Positions 43,921 through 56,087 of a DNA stretch of 64,000 nt are shown here, one piece after another (the stretch's first letter is position 1; every line of letters begins with the position of its first letter). The stretch comes from Dactylis glomerata (taxonomy: Eukaryota > Streptophyta > Magnoliopsida > Poales > Poaceae), in assembly GCA_007115705.1 (NCBI GenBank), contig QXEO01002114.1, forward strand, positions 186,001 through 250,000, written 5' to 3'. The position numbers and the translations under genes were made by a program. A model generated the notes under the pieces. It saw only the letters and a program-made list of their open reading frames with translations, was not told the DNA's origin and did not search any database.

Positions 43921-45887
43921 AGTCGGACCACCTTAAGTGTTCGGTGGTAGCTGGTGGTGATGATATTTCTAGGTTCACTTGCCTTGATATGCTCTTCTGC
44001 TCTTTTTTGGACTTCGGGACAGGTTGAATCATTGCGGATATGTACACTTTTGACTCTAGATGTCTTGCGTTATGTTGGACTTGATATCCTTGACTTGTGT
44101 TCCTACCTCCTCGATGCGCTCCTTGGTTTAATTCTAGAGCGTCTTGTAACCTTAGGAATGTTCTGCAGTATTTCATCTCATGATTGCAAACCCTCTTCCC
44201 TTCTAAGTACGTGTAGTGGATGCGGCAGGGTCCATGGAGCATGTCCTCCGCCGATGGGCCAGAATACTTTGGCTTTTCTCTTTCCCAACTGTTTTTCTCT
44301 TGGTACTCTCTGCTTTCGTTGCCTTCCTCGTTCCTCCTTTCGTATCCTGCCGCTATTTGGTTGCGTCTTGTGCGGCTATCCTCGTTGCGAGACCTGCGCC
44401 TTTGCCTGCTTGCTATATCGACTTCTGGTGAACGTGCCCCTTTGTTGTTGTAAGCGTCTTCTCCATCGGCGAATTTGTTTGCTATCTCCATTAATTCCGA
44501 CATTGTTTTGGGCCTTGTTCTCCCTAATTCTTCCACGAGATCTGAACGGCAAAGGCCAGCCGAGAAAGCATCTATTGCCCGCTCGTCGGAGACGTCTTCT
44601 GCGGAATTTTTTATTATGCTCCACCGCTGTATGTATGAACGTAGGGTTTTGCCCTTGCTCTGCATGTAGGATTTGACTTCTTCTAGGGATGTTGGACGCT
44701 TGTATGTCAAATGAAAATTTTCTTGCGAATTGACTCTCTAGTTCTCCCCAACTTCCGATGGAATCGTTGGGTAAAGTGCTTAACCAAGACCGTGCTGCGC
44801 TGGTGAGGTGTAACTGCAAACTTTGCATCGTTGTTGCTCTTGTTCCTCCAAGTATTTGTACTGCTTGAAGGTAGTCTGATAACCATAGTTTAGGTTCTTG
44901 TGACCCATCGTACTTTTGCTGATCGTGTGGTAATTTAAATCCTTTGGGTACCTGCGTTCTGCGAACCCTTTGGGTAAAGCATAGCGCGCCCATCTCTTTT
45001 TCTTCGTCCTCATAATTTTCTTCCTTCAACGCATAGCATGCGTTGTTCACTCTCATTTGTGATATGATATTCCCTGCATCCTCCCTTCGTGCCCTGCGCT
45101 TTTCGTTGCCTGAAGAGTAGCTCGTTTGGCTTTGTGAGGATTGGTACTTGATGCTTTCCTTTCCCATGTCCTCGTAACATGTCATCTTCTTCTCTGGAGA
45201 ATGTTTCTTTAGTCTGTCTTCTACTAACCCAAGACTTCTTATTGCGGCTTGATGCATGTGCTCCCGTGGATCTCCGGGTTCTGGTTGCATAGTTAGTAGG
45301 TATGCCTGTGCTGCTACTAGTGCTGCTTCTGGTGTTTCTTGCACAAAATCCTCCTCATCGTCTGATGGATGTGCACTTATGCTTCTTGCGCGGTTCTCTT
45401 CCCTTGCCCGCGCTGTTGTCCTCCTATTGTGCTTTGGTTCTCTATATCTCTCTCTGCTGGAGTCTGCTTTGATGTATTCATCCCAGTATGCTCCACTTGA
45501 TACGCTATTATTTTCATGACTTCTCCGGATATCATCCTTTTCCTCCCGTAGTTTCTTTTTGTGCTGATGCAAGGCATACTGGTACCCCATCAAGACTTCC
45601 CTTCTTTAATTGGCGGGTACCTTTGTGTCATGGTTGATGGCTGACATGATGATTCTCCACTCTCCAGTGAGGACGTGAATTTTCTCCTTTTCCTTTTTGC
45701 TGTTGCTCCTTGATTTGTTGACTTGTGCGTGCGTTGCTGCATTGTCTGCAGGGTCGTTATCTTCTGCTGCTTCTGTGATGATGACGCATAGTTGGTGTAT
45801 ATTGTCGGAGACGCCACAGCTTCGGGTGATGAAGTCATTTTGGCCAGGACATGATTGATCCACTGCTCCTATGTCGAGTTTTTCCAT
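43921..45887 (-). pseudogene. Tat gag, broken
   Basis: The first ATG of the frame is at 45887 (MEKLDIGAVDQSCPGQ), and an in-frame TAA stands at 45606-45608. The same frame then stays open from 45593 to about 44710, with basic, charged sequence followed by the gag core KYDGSQEPKLWLSDYL, LTSAARSWLSTLP and SWGELESQFARKF. A frameshift near 44700 moves to the frame of 43919-44710 (SYMQSKGKTLRSYIQRW), ending with the GPSAEDMLHGPCRIHY region. It is better preserved than the plus-strand copy and defines where that copy is truncated. Confidence 0.85.
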
Positions 45888-46177
45888 GGTTTCGTCGAGT
45901 TCTTCGATTTTTTTTCTCCTGTATTTTCTGCTGTTGTGAAGCTGACCGACGAGTTTACCTCGCTGGAGGAGCCCACCGATGATCTTAACATTACGATTGT
46001 CTTGATTTTACTTGCCAATGGATCCAGTTTTGCTGGATCTAAGAGGCGAGTCGAACCCGAAGATCCGACTAGAAAGTTCAGGCTTCCGATCGTCGGCTCC
46101 ATCTCTTGGTTTCCATCGACTTCTGGATTGCTGCTGGCTAAAAGCGAAAAAGCCGTCAATTATTCCAACACCCCGAG

Positions 46178-46195
46178 TCCCCACGGTCGGCACCA
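46178..46195 (-). other. Primer-binding site of the Tat fragment
   Basis: On the minus strand this reads TGGTGCCGACCGTGGGGA, starting two bases after the LTR end. The 300-base leader between it and gag (45888-46177) shows no other feature. Confidence 0.6.
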
Positions 46196-46197
46196 AT

Positions 46198-46532
46198 TGA
46201 TGAGGGTTAACTCGACAAATGTCCTAGATGAAGGACTTAGGATCGAGGGAATAGGGCGTCGGATGAACTCGAAGGTAAAGATCAGTCAAACAAGGCGTGT
46301 ATTGAGAATAAACATGGTGATCAACTTGGCTTACTCTCAATCTGTCCCTGACCGGCCTCTCCTGGCCCCTATATATAGCTGGCCAGGTCTCAAGGAACCG
46401 GTCGGGTCCGATACATATTACAATGTCTGTATATGACATGGACTCGTACTTCGACTACAAATATCCTTGGGCCTAGCTTAACGGGCCTCAGGGGTACACA
46501 AGTAACGGGCTCTATTAGCTATACCCTTGTCA
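46198..46532 (-). repeat. 5' LTR of the Tat fragment (335 bases)
   Basis: The short LTR has inverted ends (minus strand TGACAAGGGT to ACCCTCATCA) and a TATA-like tatatatag at about 46371-46379. No other copy of this LTR occurs in the window. Confidence 0.8.
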
Positions 46533-46725
46533 CTTACCTTCCTCCAATTAGAGGTTCTTCTTGGCACAAAAACGAAATAAAAATGATAAGGAGAGGTCAT
46601 TACAGTAGTAATAACTTCCAAGACTCAACAAAAAGAAAAAGTACTGAAAAGAAAACATTAGGTTATCTCCCAAGAGTGCTTTTCTTTAACGCCTTTGAGC
46701 TAGGCGCAAAAATTTGAGAAGATGC

Positions 46726-48026
46726 TCACGTAAGCGCTAGAAAGGACTTGAAGCAAGAGAGAGCATCAAAAAGCAAATGCAAAACAAATTTAAATCTAAA
46801 CCACTTCCTATGAAAAAGAGTCTTGTAAAGAAACAAGTCATGAAAGCACAAAGCAACAAGCATAGGAAAGCAAAACAAGTGCAACTTCAAGATTTTCAAC
46901 ATAAAGAGGGGAAACTTAATATTGTTGAGATGCATAAAACCATGTTTCCCTCTCTCATAATAACCTTCGGTAGCATCATGAACAAAATTAACAATATAAC
47001 TATCACATAAAACATTCTTATCATGAGCCACATGCATAAAAGAATTAATACTCCCCACATAAACATAGTCATTCTCAGTAATCGTAGTAGGAGCAAATTC
47101 AACAAAATAGCTATCATCATTATTCTCATCACCATAATCATCAAATATAGGAGGCATAATGTAATCATAACTAATTTCCTCCTCAATAGTAGGGGGATTG
47201 AAAATATCATACTCATCATTGTAATCATCATAAGCAATAGAATAGCTATCTTCCAAAGTGTGTTCACTTGTAAACATATCATCATTGGAAGGAACATGGA
47301 TAACACTAATAGTACAACAATTATTAACATCATCATTTTCAGAATTGGTACCAAAAAGATTTTCAATATCAAAAGTAGTGAGCTTTTCCCAATCATGATC
47401 ACTACTATAGGTAACAGGCATAGGAACATCATCGAGTTCAGACTCATCAGCAAAAACTATAATAGGAGCAACATGCTTAGGGCAAGATACCATTTCCACT
47501 CTCCTTTTACTCCTTCTCTTCTTCTTTTTCTTCTTTCCTTCTTTAAGAGGGGAGGCTTGAAAGGAAGCTTCTCCACATACCCTGGTTTATTGACAGAAAC
47601 GATAGAAGAAACTTTGGAGGATTCCTCCTTCTCATTAAAAAGAACACAACACATATTAGGCCTGTCATATTTTGGTAAAGCCTCATCTTTTATAACATTT
47701 TGTATGTAAGTATTTGCATGGCAATTATCAACACAATAAAGATGACAACCATCAAGGATGCAATTCATATCAAAAGCACTCATATCTACCAAAGAAGTTT
47801 TTCTTGATAACTATTCACATCCCAAAAATAAAGTAAGCTCATCATGTTGATTAGGAGTGATCTTATCATCACAATACAAAGTCGCAGTACTCATTGGATT
47901 AGAAAGGCTATTAACATAGCCTGAGCATTGAAAATTGAAATGACCCACTTTATAGCAAAGTTCACAAATAAAAGGATAGAGGGAACAAACCTTTTCACCG
48001 AGCTCATTTAGAGCCTCGCCCCACAT
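46726..48026 (-). pseudogene. Uncharacterised ORF of the Sabrina/WHAM-like element: CCHC knuckle, acidic middle, hydrophobic end
   Basis: Read from 48026, a frame holds CELCYKVGHFNFQC (about 47925-47966), which fits CX2CX4HX4C of retroviral nucleocapsids. A TAG at 47811-47813 interrupts it, and the same frame resumes (LVDMSAFDMNCILDGCHLY). Near 47500 the frame changes and a 257-codon ORF follows to 46726. That ORF has a strongly acidic Asp/Asn/Tyr-rich region and a C-terminus with two hydrophobic stretches (PLFMLKILKLHLFCFPMLVA, VLHLLFDALSCF). The motif YIVNFVHDATEGYYERGKHG is shared with the ORF at 56377. The function is unknown. It may be a diverged gag with a membrane-associated end or an env-like product. 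The Copia insertion cuts its N-terminus. Confidence 0.65.
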
Positions 48027-48133
48027 TGTAGTTTTTTATTCCTGTGGTCGATACAATAATCTTCTTTGATTTGATTCTTTTCACAAGGTCTAAGTGCTCC
48101 AGAAAAATTAACATGCTTATAAGAAATAGTACA

Positions 48134-49782
48134 TGAAGGGTTTCGCAGCATAGTAAATCAAAAAAAATTCTACGGATGCGAACAAGAAAGCCAAGATCTA
48201 ATCTAGGAGATGTAATCAACGAGAGAGATAGATGAGATCTTCATACCCTTGAAGAAATTGCACAGCGGAAATGTTCAACAGAACATGGATGATGTAGTCG
48301 TACTAGCCGTCTCCTCCTCGCGATCTGATCCAATCCAACACCGCAAGTGGCGACGCCTCCGAGAGATGCACACGTACAGCGCACCAATGACTCCACCTTC
48401 CCGGTCCAGCGAGATATGGTGGAGTGGTAGATGGGATCGACAACACGACGGCGTGGTGTCTATGGTGGAGAGTATGCGCCGATAGGGCTTCGCCTGTTTG
48501 CGTGGTGGAGAAAGAACAGAGAAAGGAGGCTTCAGAAAGCGGGCAGCGGCTCCAAAAAAATTAGGTCAGCCGAGACCGCAGCGCTCCGATCTATTTTATA
48601 GGCGGCCGTATGCAACAAACTTGCATCGCACGTATATTACTAAATCGATCTCTATCGATCAAACACAAGCCGTACGGGGCACGTTGCCGATCGTGGCCGA
48701 TCGACCATGTGCGCTAGGCCCAAAAGGCCAAGGTATCTTCACGCACGCGAGCGAGCCAGGGACTTTTCCCTGGCCGTCGCTGCTCCTTTTTTTTCTTTCT
48801 TTATTTATTTCTTGTAAATAAGTACTACTTAATATCTATTAATTTTTATAATTAATAAATATTAATCATTTCCACCCGGAACAATTCCATAACTTTCCGA
48901 AATGTTTTCGCATATATCCCGAAACTAACCTAACGTTGATTTGCGTTAAGTGTGTGACCCTATGGGTTCGAGAATGCGCGAACATGATCTCCATCAATAA
49001 TCAATAGCGGGATCTGTAAATCCATACTGACTCCCACGTACTCAACGATGATCATATCGGATAAACCACGATGTCAATCAATCCCGTATTTGTATTCCCT
49101 TCATCTCGCGATATTTTACTTGCCCAAGATTCGATCGTCGGTATCGGCATACCTAGTTCAATCTCGTTCGCAACAAGTACTTTACTCGTTCCGTAATTCG
49201 ATATCACTTTGTGATTAACTCTTTAACCACGTGCTTGCAAGCGGTGTTGATATCGATTATCGAGTGGGCCCGAAGTATATCTCTCCGGCTCGGGAGGGAC
49301 AAATTCCATCTTGATACATACAACCCAACAAGTACTTTCCGATTACCTGAGAGATACCTTTATGATCACCCTCTCATAGGATGATGTTTGATGACCTCAA
49401 AGCTCTCTTCCGATACTAGGGAGTTGCATTATCTCATGGTCTAAGGAACAAAATACATGACATAGGAAAAAGCTTTGCAAAGATGAACACAATGACACGA
49501 TCTAATTGTTGTGCTTTATTTGGGTCTGTCCATCACATCATTCTCCTAATGACATGATCTCATTATTAATTGACAACTCATGTCTATGGTTTGGAAACCT
49601 TAACCATCATTAATCAATGAGCTAGTCCATACAGGCGTACTAGGGACATGGTATTGTTCATAAACCACACAAGTATTAAAGTTTCCGCTTAATACAATTC
49701 TAGCTTGGAATATAAACATTATCATAAACAAGAATTATAATAATAACATCTTTATTATTGCCTCTAGGGCATAATTCCAACA
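48134..49782 (-). repeat. 3' LTR of the Copia element
   Basis: This 1649-base LTR reads TGTTGGAATT to ACCCTTCA on the minus strand. A TATA box lies at 48593-48600 (minus strand TATAAAAT). The polypurine tract aagtgggagac lies next to it at 49783-49793. Confidence 0.9.
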
Positions 49783-49810
49783 GTCTCCCACTTGCACTAG
49801 AGTCAATAAT

Positions 49811-52093
49811 CTAGTTTACATCTGGTAATAATCTAACACCCATGGCATTAAGGTGATGATCATGTTTTGCTCGTGGAAGAGGTTTAGTCAACGGATCTGC
49901 AACATTCAGATCCGTATGTACTTTGCTAATCTTCAGATCTCGATCTGATATATAATCTCGAATTATATGGAAACGGCGGTTGATGTGCTTGGTCTTTGGA
50001 TGATATCTTGGTTCCTTAGCCAGTGCTATGGCGCCAGTGTTGTCGCACAATATCTCCAGTGGGTCCAAGGCACTTGGAACCACACCGAGCTCAGTGATGA
50101 AGTTTCTGATCCAAACTCCTTCACTTGACGCTTCCGAAGCAGCCATGTATTCCGCTTCTGTTGTAGATCCCGCGATCACGCTTTGCTTGCAGCTTCTCCA
50201 GCTCACAGCTCCACCATTCAAAATATATACGTATCCTGTCTGAGATTTAGAATCATCCGGGTTGGTGTCGAAGCTAGCGTCGACGTAACCTTTTACGACG
50301 AGCTCCTCATCACCTCCATATACCAAGAATATTTCTTTAGTCCTATTTAAATACTTTAGGATGTTCTTTACGGCCGTCCAGTGTTCCACTCCTGGATCAC
50401 TTTGGTATCTGCTCGTCAAACTAAGACCATTGGACACATCCGGTCTAGTACACAGCATGGCATACATGATAGAACCTATGGCCGAGGCATATGGCACTTT
50501 GCTCATAGTTTCTCTATCTTTTACCGTAGCTGAACACTGAGCCTTGCTCAATATCTTACCTGACAACATGGGCAATGAACCTTTCTTTGCTTTATCCATT
50601 CTGAACCTTTTCAGAACTTTGTCCAGGTATGTACTTTGGCTTAAACCTATTAGGCGTCTTTCTCTATCTCTATAGATTTTGATGCCTAATATATAAGCAG
50701 CTTCTCCTAGGTCTTTCATTGAAAAACATTTATTCAAATAACTCTTCACATCGTTAAGCATACCGATGTCATTTCCAATAATCAATATGTCATCCACATA
50801 TAGTACTAAAAATGTCACCGAGCTCCCACTCACTTTCTTGTAGACACAAGCTTCGTAGCAATTTGGAACAAATCCAAAACTCTTGATCACTTGATCAAAA
50901 CGAAGGTTCCAACTCTGGGATGCTTGCTTTAGCCCATAAATGGAACGCTGAAGTTTGCACACCTTATTAGCATCCTTAGGATTGACAAAACCTTCGGGCT
51001 GCATCATATACAACTCTTCATCAATGTTGCCATTGAGGAACGCAGTCTTGACATCGATCTGCCATATTTCATAATCATGAAACGCAGCAATTGCTAATAA
51101 AATCTGAATGGACTTAAACATCGCTACGGGAGAGAAAGTCTCATTGTAGTCAACACCTTGAACTTGCCGAAAACCTTTTGCGACAAGCCGAGCCTTATAG
51201 ACAGTAACATTACCATCCGCGTCCGTTTTCTTCTTGAAAATCCATTTGCACTCAACGTCCTTACGGTTGCTAGGAGGGTCCACCAAAGTCCATACTTGGT
51301 TTTCGCTCATGGATCCCAATTCGGATTTCATGGCCTCTAGCCATTTCTCAGAGTCTGGGCTCATCATCGCTTCCTCATAGTTCGCAGGTTCATTGTTGTC
51401 TAACAACATGATGGTTAAGACAGGGTTGCCGTACCATTCAGGAGTGGCACGTGACCTTGTCGACCTGCGAAGTTCAGTAGTAGCATCATTCGAAGTTTCA
51501 TGATCCTCGTCATTAGCTTCCTCTCTTGTTGGTGCAGGCGGCGCCAGAACAACTTCGGGTCCTGCGCTACTCTCCAATTCGAGAGAAGGTTCAATAACCT
51601 CGTCTAGCTCTACCTTCCTCCCACTCACTTCTTTCGAGAGAAACTCCTTCTCAAGAAAGGATCCGTTCTTAGCAACAAAGACTTTGCCTTTGGATCTGTG
51701 GTAGAAGGTATACCCAATCGTTTCCTTAGGGTATCCTATGAAGACGCATTTCTCCGCTTTGGGTTCGAGCTTGTCCGGCATCAACCTCTTGATGTAAGCT
51801 TCGCATCCCCAAACTTTCAGAAACGACAGCTTAGGTTTAGCACCAAACCATAGTTCATACGGTGTCGTCTCAATGGATTTAGATGGTGCCCTATTTAAAG
51901 TGAATGCAGCGGTTTCTAATGCATAACCCCAAAATGATAACGGCAAATCTGTAAGAGACATCATCGATCGCACCATATCTAATAGAGTTCGATTCCGATG
52001 TTCAGACACACCATTGCGCTGTGGTGTTCTAGGTGGCATGAGTTGCGAAATGATTCTGCTTGCTTTAAGATGCGTGAGAAAATCATAACTCAA
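49811..52093 (-). CDS. Copia integrase C-terminus, RT and RNase H (760 aa open frame)
   Basis: The open frame starts after a frameshift and stop in integrase. It carries the integrase catalytic Glu region (RNGVSEHRNRTLLDMVRSM) and ETTPYELWFGAKP. RT follows with GVDYNETFSPVA, QIDVKTAFLNG, SIYGLKQASQSWN and catalytic YVDD (VLYVDDILIIGND). RNase H follows with GYVDASFDTNPDDSKSQTGY, STTEAEYMAASEA and KTKHINRRFHIIRD, ending PDVN. No stop occurs in 760 residues, so RT and RNase H look intact. The start shown is only the first possible start in the frame; in the ancestor it is part of one polyprotein. Confidence 0.9.
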   Translation of the reverse strand: MSYDFLTHLKASRIISQLMPPRTPQRNGVSEHRNRTLLDMVRSMMSLTDLPLSFWGYALETAAFTLNRAPSKSIETTPYELWFGAKPKLSFLKVWGCEAYIKRLMPDKLEPKAEKCVFIGYPKETIGYTFYHRSKGKVFVAKNGSFLEKEFLSKEVSGRKVELDEVIEPSLELESSAGPEVVLAPPAPTREEANDEDHETSNDATTELRRSTRSRATPEWYGNPVLTIMLLDNNEPANYEEAMMSPDSEKWLEAMKSELGSMSENQVWTLVDPPSNRKDVECKWIFKKKTDADGNVTVYKARLVAKGFRQVQGVDYNETFSPVAMFKSIQILLAIAAFHDYEIWQIDVKTAFLNGNIDEELYMMQPEGFVNPKDANKVCKLQRSIYGLKQASQSWNLRFDQVIKSFGFVPNCYEACVYKKVSGSSVTFLVLYVDDILIIGNDIGMLNDVKSYLNKCFSMKDLGEAAYILGIKIYRDRERRLIGLSQSTYLDKVLKRFRMDKAKKGSLPMLSGKILSKAQCSATVKDRETMSKVPYASAIGSIMYAMLCTRPDVSNGLSLTSRYQSDPGVEHWTAVKNILKYLNRTKEIFLVYGGDEELVVKGYVDASFDTNPDDSKSQTGYVYILNGGAVSWRSCKQSVIAGSTTEAEYMAASEASSEGVWIRNFITELGVVPSALDPLEILCDNTGAIALAKEPRYHPKTKHINRRFHIIRDYISDRDLKISKVHTDLNVADPLTKPLPRAKHDHHLNAMGVRLLPDVN

Positions 52094-53734
52094 ATATTCA
52101 CCTCCACGATCGGATCACAGAAATTTAATTTTCATGTTACATGGTTTTCCACTTCGTTATGAAATTCTTTGAACTTTTCAAACATTTCAGATTTATGTTT
52201 CATTAAATAGACATACCCATATCTACTTAAGTCATCAGTAAAAGTGAGAAAATAGCGATATCCACTGCGCGTCGAAATACTCATTGGTCCGCACACATTG
52301 GTATGTATAATTTCCAATAAGTCCGTTGCTCGCTCCATTATTCTGGAGAACGGGGTTTTGGTCATCTTGCCCATGAGGCACGGCTCGCATGTGTCAAACA
52401 ATTCAAAATCAAGAGACTCCAAAAGTCCATCAGAATGGAGTTTCTTCATGCGTTTTACGCCAATATGACCTAGACAGCAGTGCCACAAATAAGTTGGATT
52501 ATCACTATCTACTTTGCATCTTTTAGCCTCAATGTTATGGATGTGTGTTTCATTGCTTTCGAGATTCAGAAGAAATAAACCATTCACGATAGGTGCATGA
52601 CCAGAAAAGATGTTATTCATATAAATGGAACAACCATTATTCTCTGACTTAAATGAATAACCGTCTTGCAATAAACACGATCCAGATATAATGTTCATGC
52701 TCAACGCAGGCACATAATAACACTTATTAAGGTTTAAAACTAATCCCGAAGGTAAAACTAAGGAGAGTGTGCCGACGGCCATCACGTCAACTTTTGATCC
52801 ATTGCCGATGCGCATCGTCACCTCATCCCTTGCTAGCCGCCGTCTATTCCGTAGCTCCTGTTTCGAGTTACAAATATTAGCAACTGGACCAGTATCATAT
52901 ACCCAAGCACTACAATGAGCGCTAGTAAGGTAGACATCAATAACATGTATATCAAATATACCTTTGATGGTGCCAGCCTTCTTGTCCGCTAAGTACTTCG
53001 GACAGTTGCGTTTCCAGTGACCCTTGTCCTTGCAATAGAAGCACTCAACGTCCGGCTTAGGACCAGGCTTGAGCTTCTTCTCAGTAGGGGCAACGCGCTT
53101 GCCGCTGCCTTTCTTGAAGGATTTCTTTGCACCCTTAGCTTTCTCCGCAGCTTTCAGCTTAGCGAAGAGCTCAGTGATCATATCAGTGGAACCAATTTGA
53201 TTGTGAGTAACTACAAAGCCTTTGTAGCTTGGAGGGAGTGATTGCAGAACTCTGTCAATCTTGAGCTCTTCTGGAATCTTGCAGTCCAGTTGCTCAAGGC
53301 GTTGAGTGTAGCCCGACATCTTAATGGCGTGCTCACTAACGGAACTCCCTTCCTCCATCTTGTAGTTAAAGAACTTCTCAGAGATCTCATATCTCTCAGA
53401 ACGGGCTTGAGTCTGAAACATGGTTTTCAGTTCCTCAAGTATCTCATAAGGCCCACGGTATCTCAAAATGATTTTGAAGTTTTGGTTCCATAGAAAATAA
53501 CATGGTACTCATAATCGCATCATAATCAACTCTGCAAGAATTGAAGTCAGCAAGTTCTTTAATTTTCGCTATTGCAGCAGGGGGGTTACCTAGCGCTTCC
53601 TCAAGTACATAAGCTTTTTGTCCGCCAGCGAGAATGATCCTCAGATTGCGGAACCAGTTGGTGAAGTTAGACCCATTGTTTTTAAGCTTTTCTTTCTCAA
53701 CAAACACGTTGAAGTTGAAGTTGGACTTAGCCAT
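52094..53734 (-). pseudogene. Copia gag, protease and integrase N-terminus, broken
   Basis: Gag starts at ATG 53734 (MAKSNFNFNVFVEKEK). A frameshift near 53460-53470 moves to the 444-codon frame ending at 52132. It has a zinc knuckle CFYCKDKGHWKRNC (CX2CX4HX4C, residues 142-155 of that frame), protease active site WVYDTGPVANIC, and the integrase HHCC site ending CEPCLMGKM. The first catalytic Asp of integrase is replaced: IIHTNVCGPM has Asn where the family has Asp. At 52094-52134 a frameshift, and a TGA where the family has Arg in the second-Asp motif (a CGA-to-TGA change), disable integrase. Confidence 0.87.
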
Positions 53735-54440
53735 TTGATCTACAACATTGCAAGTACAATTTAGACTATGTTCATGATAACTAGTTCAACTTAATCAAAT
53801 TACTAGATGAACTCCCACTAAATTCAACATCCCTCAAGTTGTTTAGTGAACACGATCCAAATTCACCACACATAATCCGATCTTCACGAGAAGAGATGTG
53901 GTTTCAATGGTGGACAACAAAATGTCGATCATATCATTCATATGACTCATGTTTAACCTTTTGGTTCGTGTGTTCCGAGGCCATGTTTGTACATGCTAGG
54001 CTCATCAAGTCAAACCCAAGTATTTTCGCATGTGCAAAACTAGCTTGCACCCGTTGTATGTGAACGTAGAGTTTATAGCACCCGATCATCACATGATGCT
54101 TCAAAATGACAAACTTTCGCAACGGCAAATACAAGGGGAGAACACAATTTTATCTTGATCTTTAAGTGAGGAATCATCTTATAATGCTACCATCGCGATC
54201 AAAGCAAAATAAGATACTTAAAAGGATAAACATCACATGCATATAATTTTATGTGACATGGTATAGCCAATCTCCACGCAATGATCTCCATCTTGTGCGC
54301 GCCGGCATGATCTCCATCACTCCACCATGATTGCCTCCACCATGATTGCCTCCACCACGAATAGCAACTACAACTATTGCCAACTACTTAGCGATAAAGT
54401 AAAGCTATTACATGGCGTATAAGAAGTTGACACGCAGGTC
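53735..54440 (-). other. Copia leader, gag-proximal part
   Basis: About 700 noncoding bases between gag and the nested insertion. Near 54322-54355 a 15-base unit (ccaccatgattgcct) occurs twice. The last five bases, aggtc, are the TSD of the nested element. Confidence 0.65.
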
Positions 54441-56076
54441 TGATACGTCTCCAACGTATCTATAATTTTTGATGCTCCATGCTTGTTTATACACCATTTG
54501 CCTACTGTTTCATTACACTTCGTGGCACTTTTATGCATTTTCCGGAACTAACCTATTAACAAGTCGCCACAGTGCCAGTTCCCTGTTTTCTGCTGTTTTT
54601 GTGTTTCAGAAGTGATACACAGGAAATATTCTCGAAATTGGACGAAACAAGTTCCTGAAGTCTTATTTTTCCCAGAAGCTTCCAGAGATACAATGAGGAG
54701 ACGGAGTGGGGCCACGAGGGGGCCACACACTAGGGCGGCGCGGCCCAGGCCCTGGCCGCGCCCCCTACGTGTGAGACCGCCTCGGTCCACCTCTGACGAT
54801 GCCCCTTCGCCTATAAAGACCCCCCGATGGAAAAAACCTAAGGACCCGATCAATTTTCTAGAACACATCACGATCCGCCGCCGCCATCGACCCGAAGATC
54901 GGGAGGGTCCAGAAGCTCTTCCCGGCACCCTCCCGGAGAAGGGAATCGCCACCAGAGGTCTTCTTTATCGCCATGCTTGCCTCCGGAGCGATGAGTGAGT
55001 AGTCTACCTTGGACTATGGGTCCATAGCAGTAGCTAGATGGTTGTCTTCTCCACCATGTGCTTCATGTTTAGATCTCATGAGCTGCCCTACATGATTGAG
55101 ATCACCGTTATGTAATTCTACATGTTTCGTTTGTTGGGATCCGATGAATATTGGTGTTATGATTGAGTTGCTATACTGAAATATATATTTTGTTATCTCT
55201 ATGTTGTTTATGATCTTGCATGCTCTCCGTTGTTAGTAGCTATCTTGGTCGAGTAGTTGCTAGCGACTCCAAGAGGGGGTATTTATGCTTGATAGTGGGT
55301 TCATGCCTCTATTTAATCTGGGGGAGTGACAGAAACCTCTAAGGTTGTAGATGTGCTGTTGCTACTAGGGAGAAAACAACATTCATATGCTCAAGGGCAT
55401 ATGCTTTGTTTACATTACACACTTTGCTTAATGCAATTATCTATTGTTCGCAACTTAATACTTGTGGAGTTCTCGGATTGATTCGCCACAACTGGATTAT
55501 TAGTCATAGATGCAGTTGGATCGCGGTCTATATATTTTGTTGTAATGCCCAGAGTAAATCGCATAGTGATCTTCTTGACATATCACGTTTATCTTTATTC
55601 TATCAATTGCCCAACTGTAATTTGTTTACCCAGCATGTGTTATTTATCTTATGGAGAGACACCACTAGTGAACTGTGGACCCCGGTACTATTTCCATCAT
55701 ATTGCTATCACCTGTTTACTTTACTCGCACTGTTTACTTTACTCGCATACTTCTACTGTTTTCCACTCGATATGCTCATACCCTTTGTTTCAAGCAAACC
55801 GGTGAGATTGACAACCTCATCACAAGTTGGGAGCAAAGTATTTGGTTGTGTTGTGTGCAGGTTCCGCGTTGCAGCTAGCAAGCAAAGCTTGGATGAGGCG
55901 CCATATATAAATTGTCCGAAGCTGTCGCAAACTAGCAAGCATCACCTACAGTTGTATTGCCCGCTCTTCTCCTGATCGACATAACCTTGGTTTCTTAACT
56001 GAGGGAAAACTAGCTGCTATACTCATCACGCCTTCCTCTTGGGGTTCCCAACGGGCTGGTCATTCACCACGCATCA
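54441..56076 (+). repeat. 5' LTR of the Sabrina-like element
   Basis: This LTR is 1636 bases, from TGATACGTCTCCAACG to CACCACGCATCA. A conserved 189-codon ORF (55406-55975) recurs in all LTRs of this group and spans U5. I regard it as chance openness in a conserved repeat. Confidence 0.92.
54811..54818 (+). promoter_or_regulatory. LTR TATA box
   Basis: CTATAAAG follows ccccttcgc. It is conserved in the 3' LTR at about 60618-60625 and in the minus-strand LTRs. It is the likely start region of the genomic RNA. Confidence 0.65.
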
Positions 56077-56087
56077 ATCTAATTTTC

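Larger units (their letters stand above)
40941..46532 (-). mobile_element. Tat-lineage Gypsy fragment, 3'-deleted
   Basis: The 5' LTR (46198-46532), primer site, gag, protease, RT, RNase H, second RNase H and the first part of integrase run on the minus strand. It is the same family as the backbone element at 2409-37402, with proteins similar along their length. The sequence stops at 40941, just after the integrase zinc-site motif RCEAYQRF. The rest of integrase, the 3' spacer and the 3' LTR are missing. The bases cttac at 46533-46537 would be the TSD copy, but the partner was lost with the deletion. Confidence 0.87.
37403..48133 (-). mobile_element. Sabrina/WHAM-like element, 3' part, holding a Tat fragment and cut by the Copia element
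   Basis: The 3' LTR is at 37403-38829. Internal noncoding sequence 38830-40940 and 46538-46725 matches 5416-8340 in order. A coding remnant at 46726-48026 is cut at 48133 by the Copia insertion. The left TSD copy would be gaact (37398-37402); the right end and 5' LTR lie outside the window. Between the two internal pieces sits a minus-strand Tat fragment. About 290 bases of this element, present at about 7870-8150 of the sister copy, are missing at the junction. Confidence 0.8.

Noticed and set aside
46896..47453. 185-codon Leu/Met/Ile-rich minus-strand ORF
   Set aside because: It is an alternative frame of the acidic Asp/Asn-rich ORF. The extreme hydrophobicity comes from the shifted reading of GAT/AAT-rich codons.
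54322..54355. Short tandem repeat in the Copia leader
   Set aside because: Only two units of 15 bases occur, too few to call a satellite or a CRISPR-like array.
55406..55975. 189-codon ORF in the Sabrina-like LTR, repeated at 61212-61781 with shorter forms in the minus-strand LTRs
   Set aside because: It lies wholly in U5 of an LTR, has no domain, and differs in length and frame between copies. It reflects a conserved repeat and not a gene.
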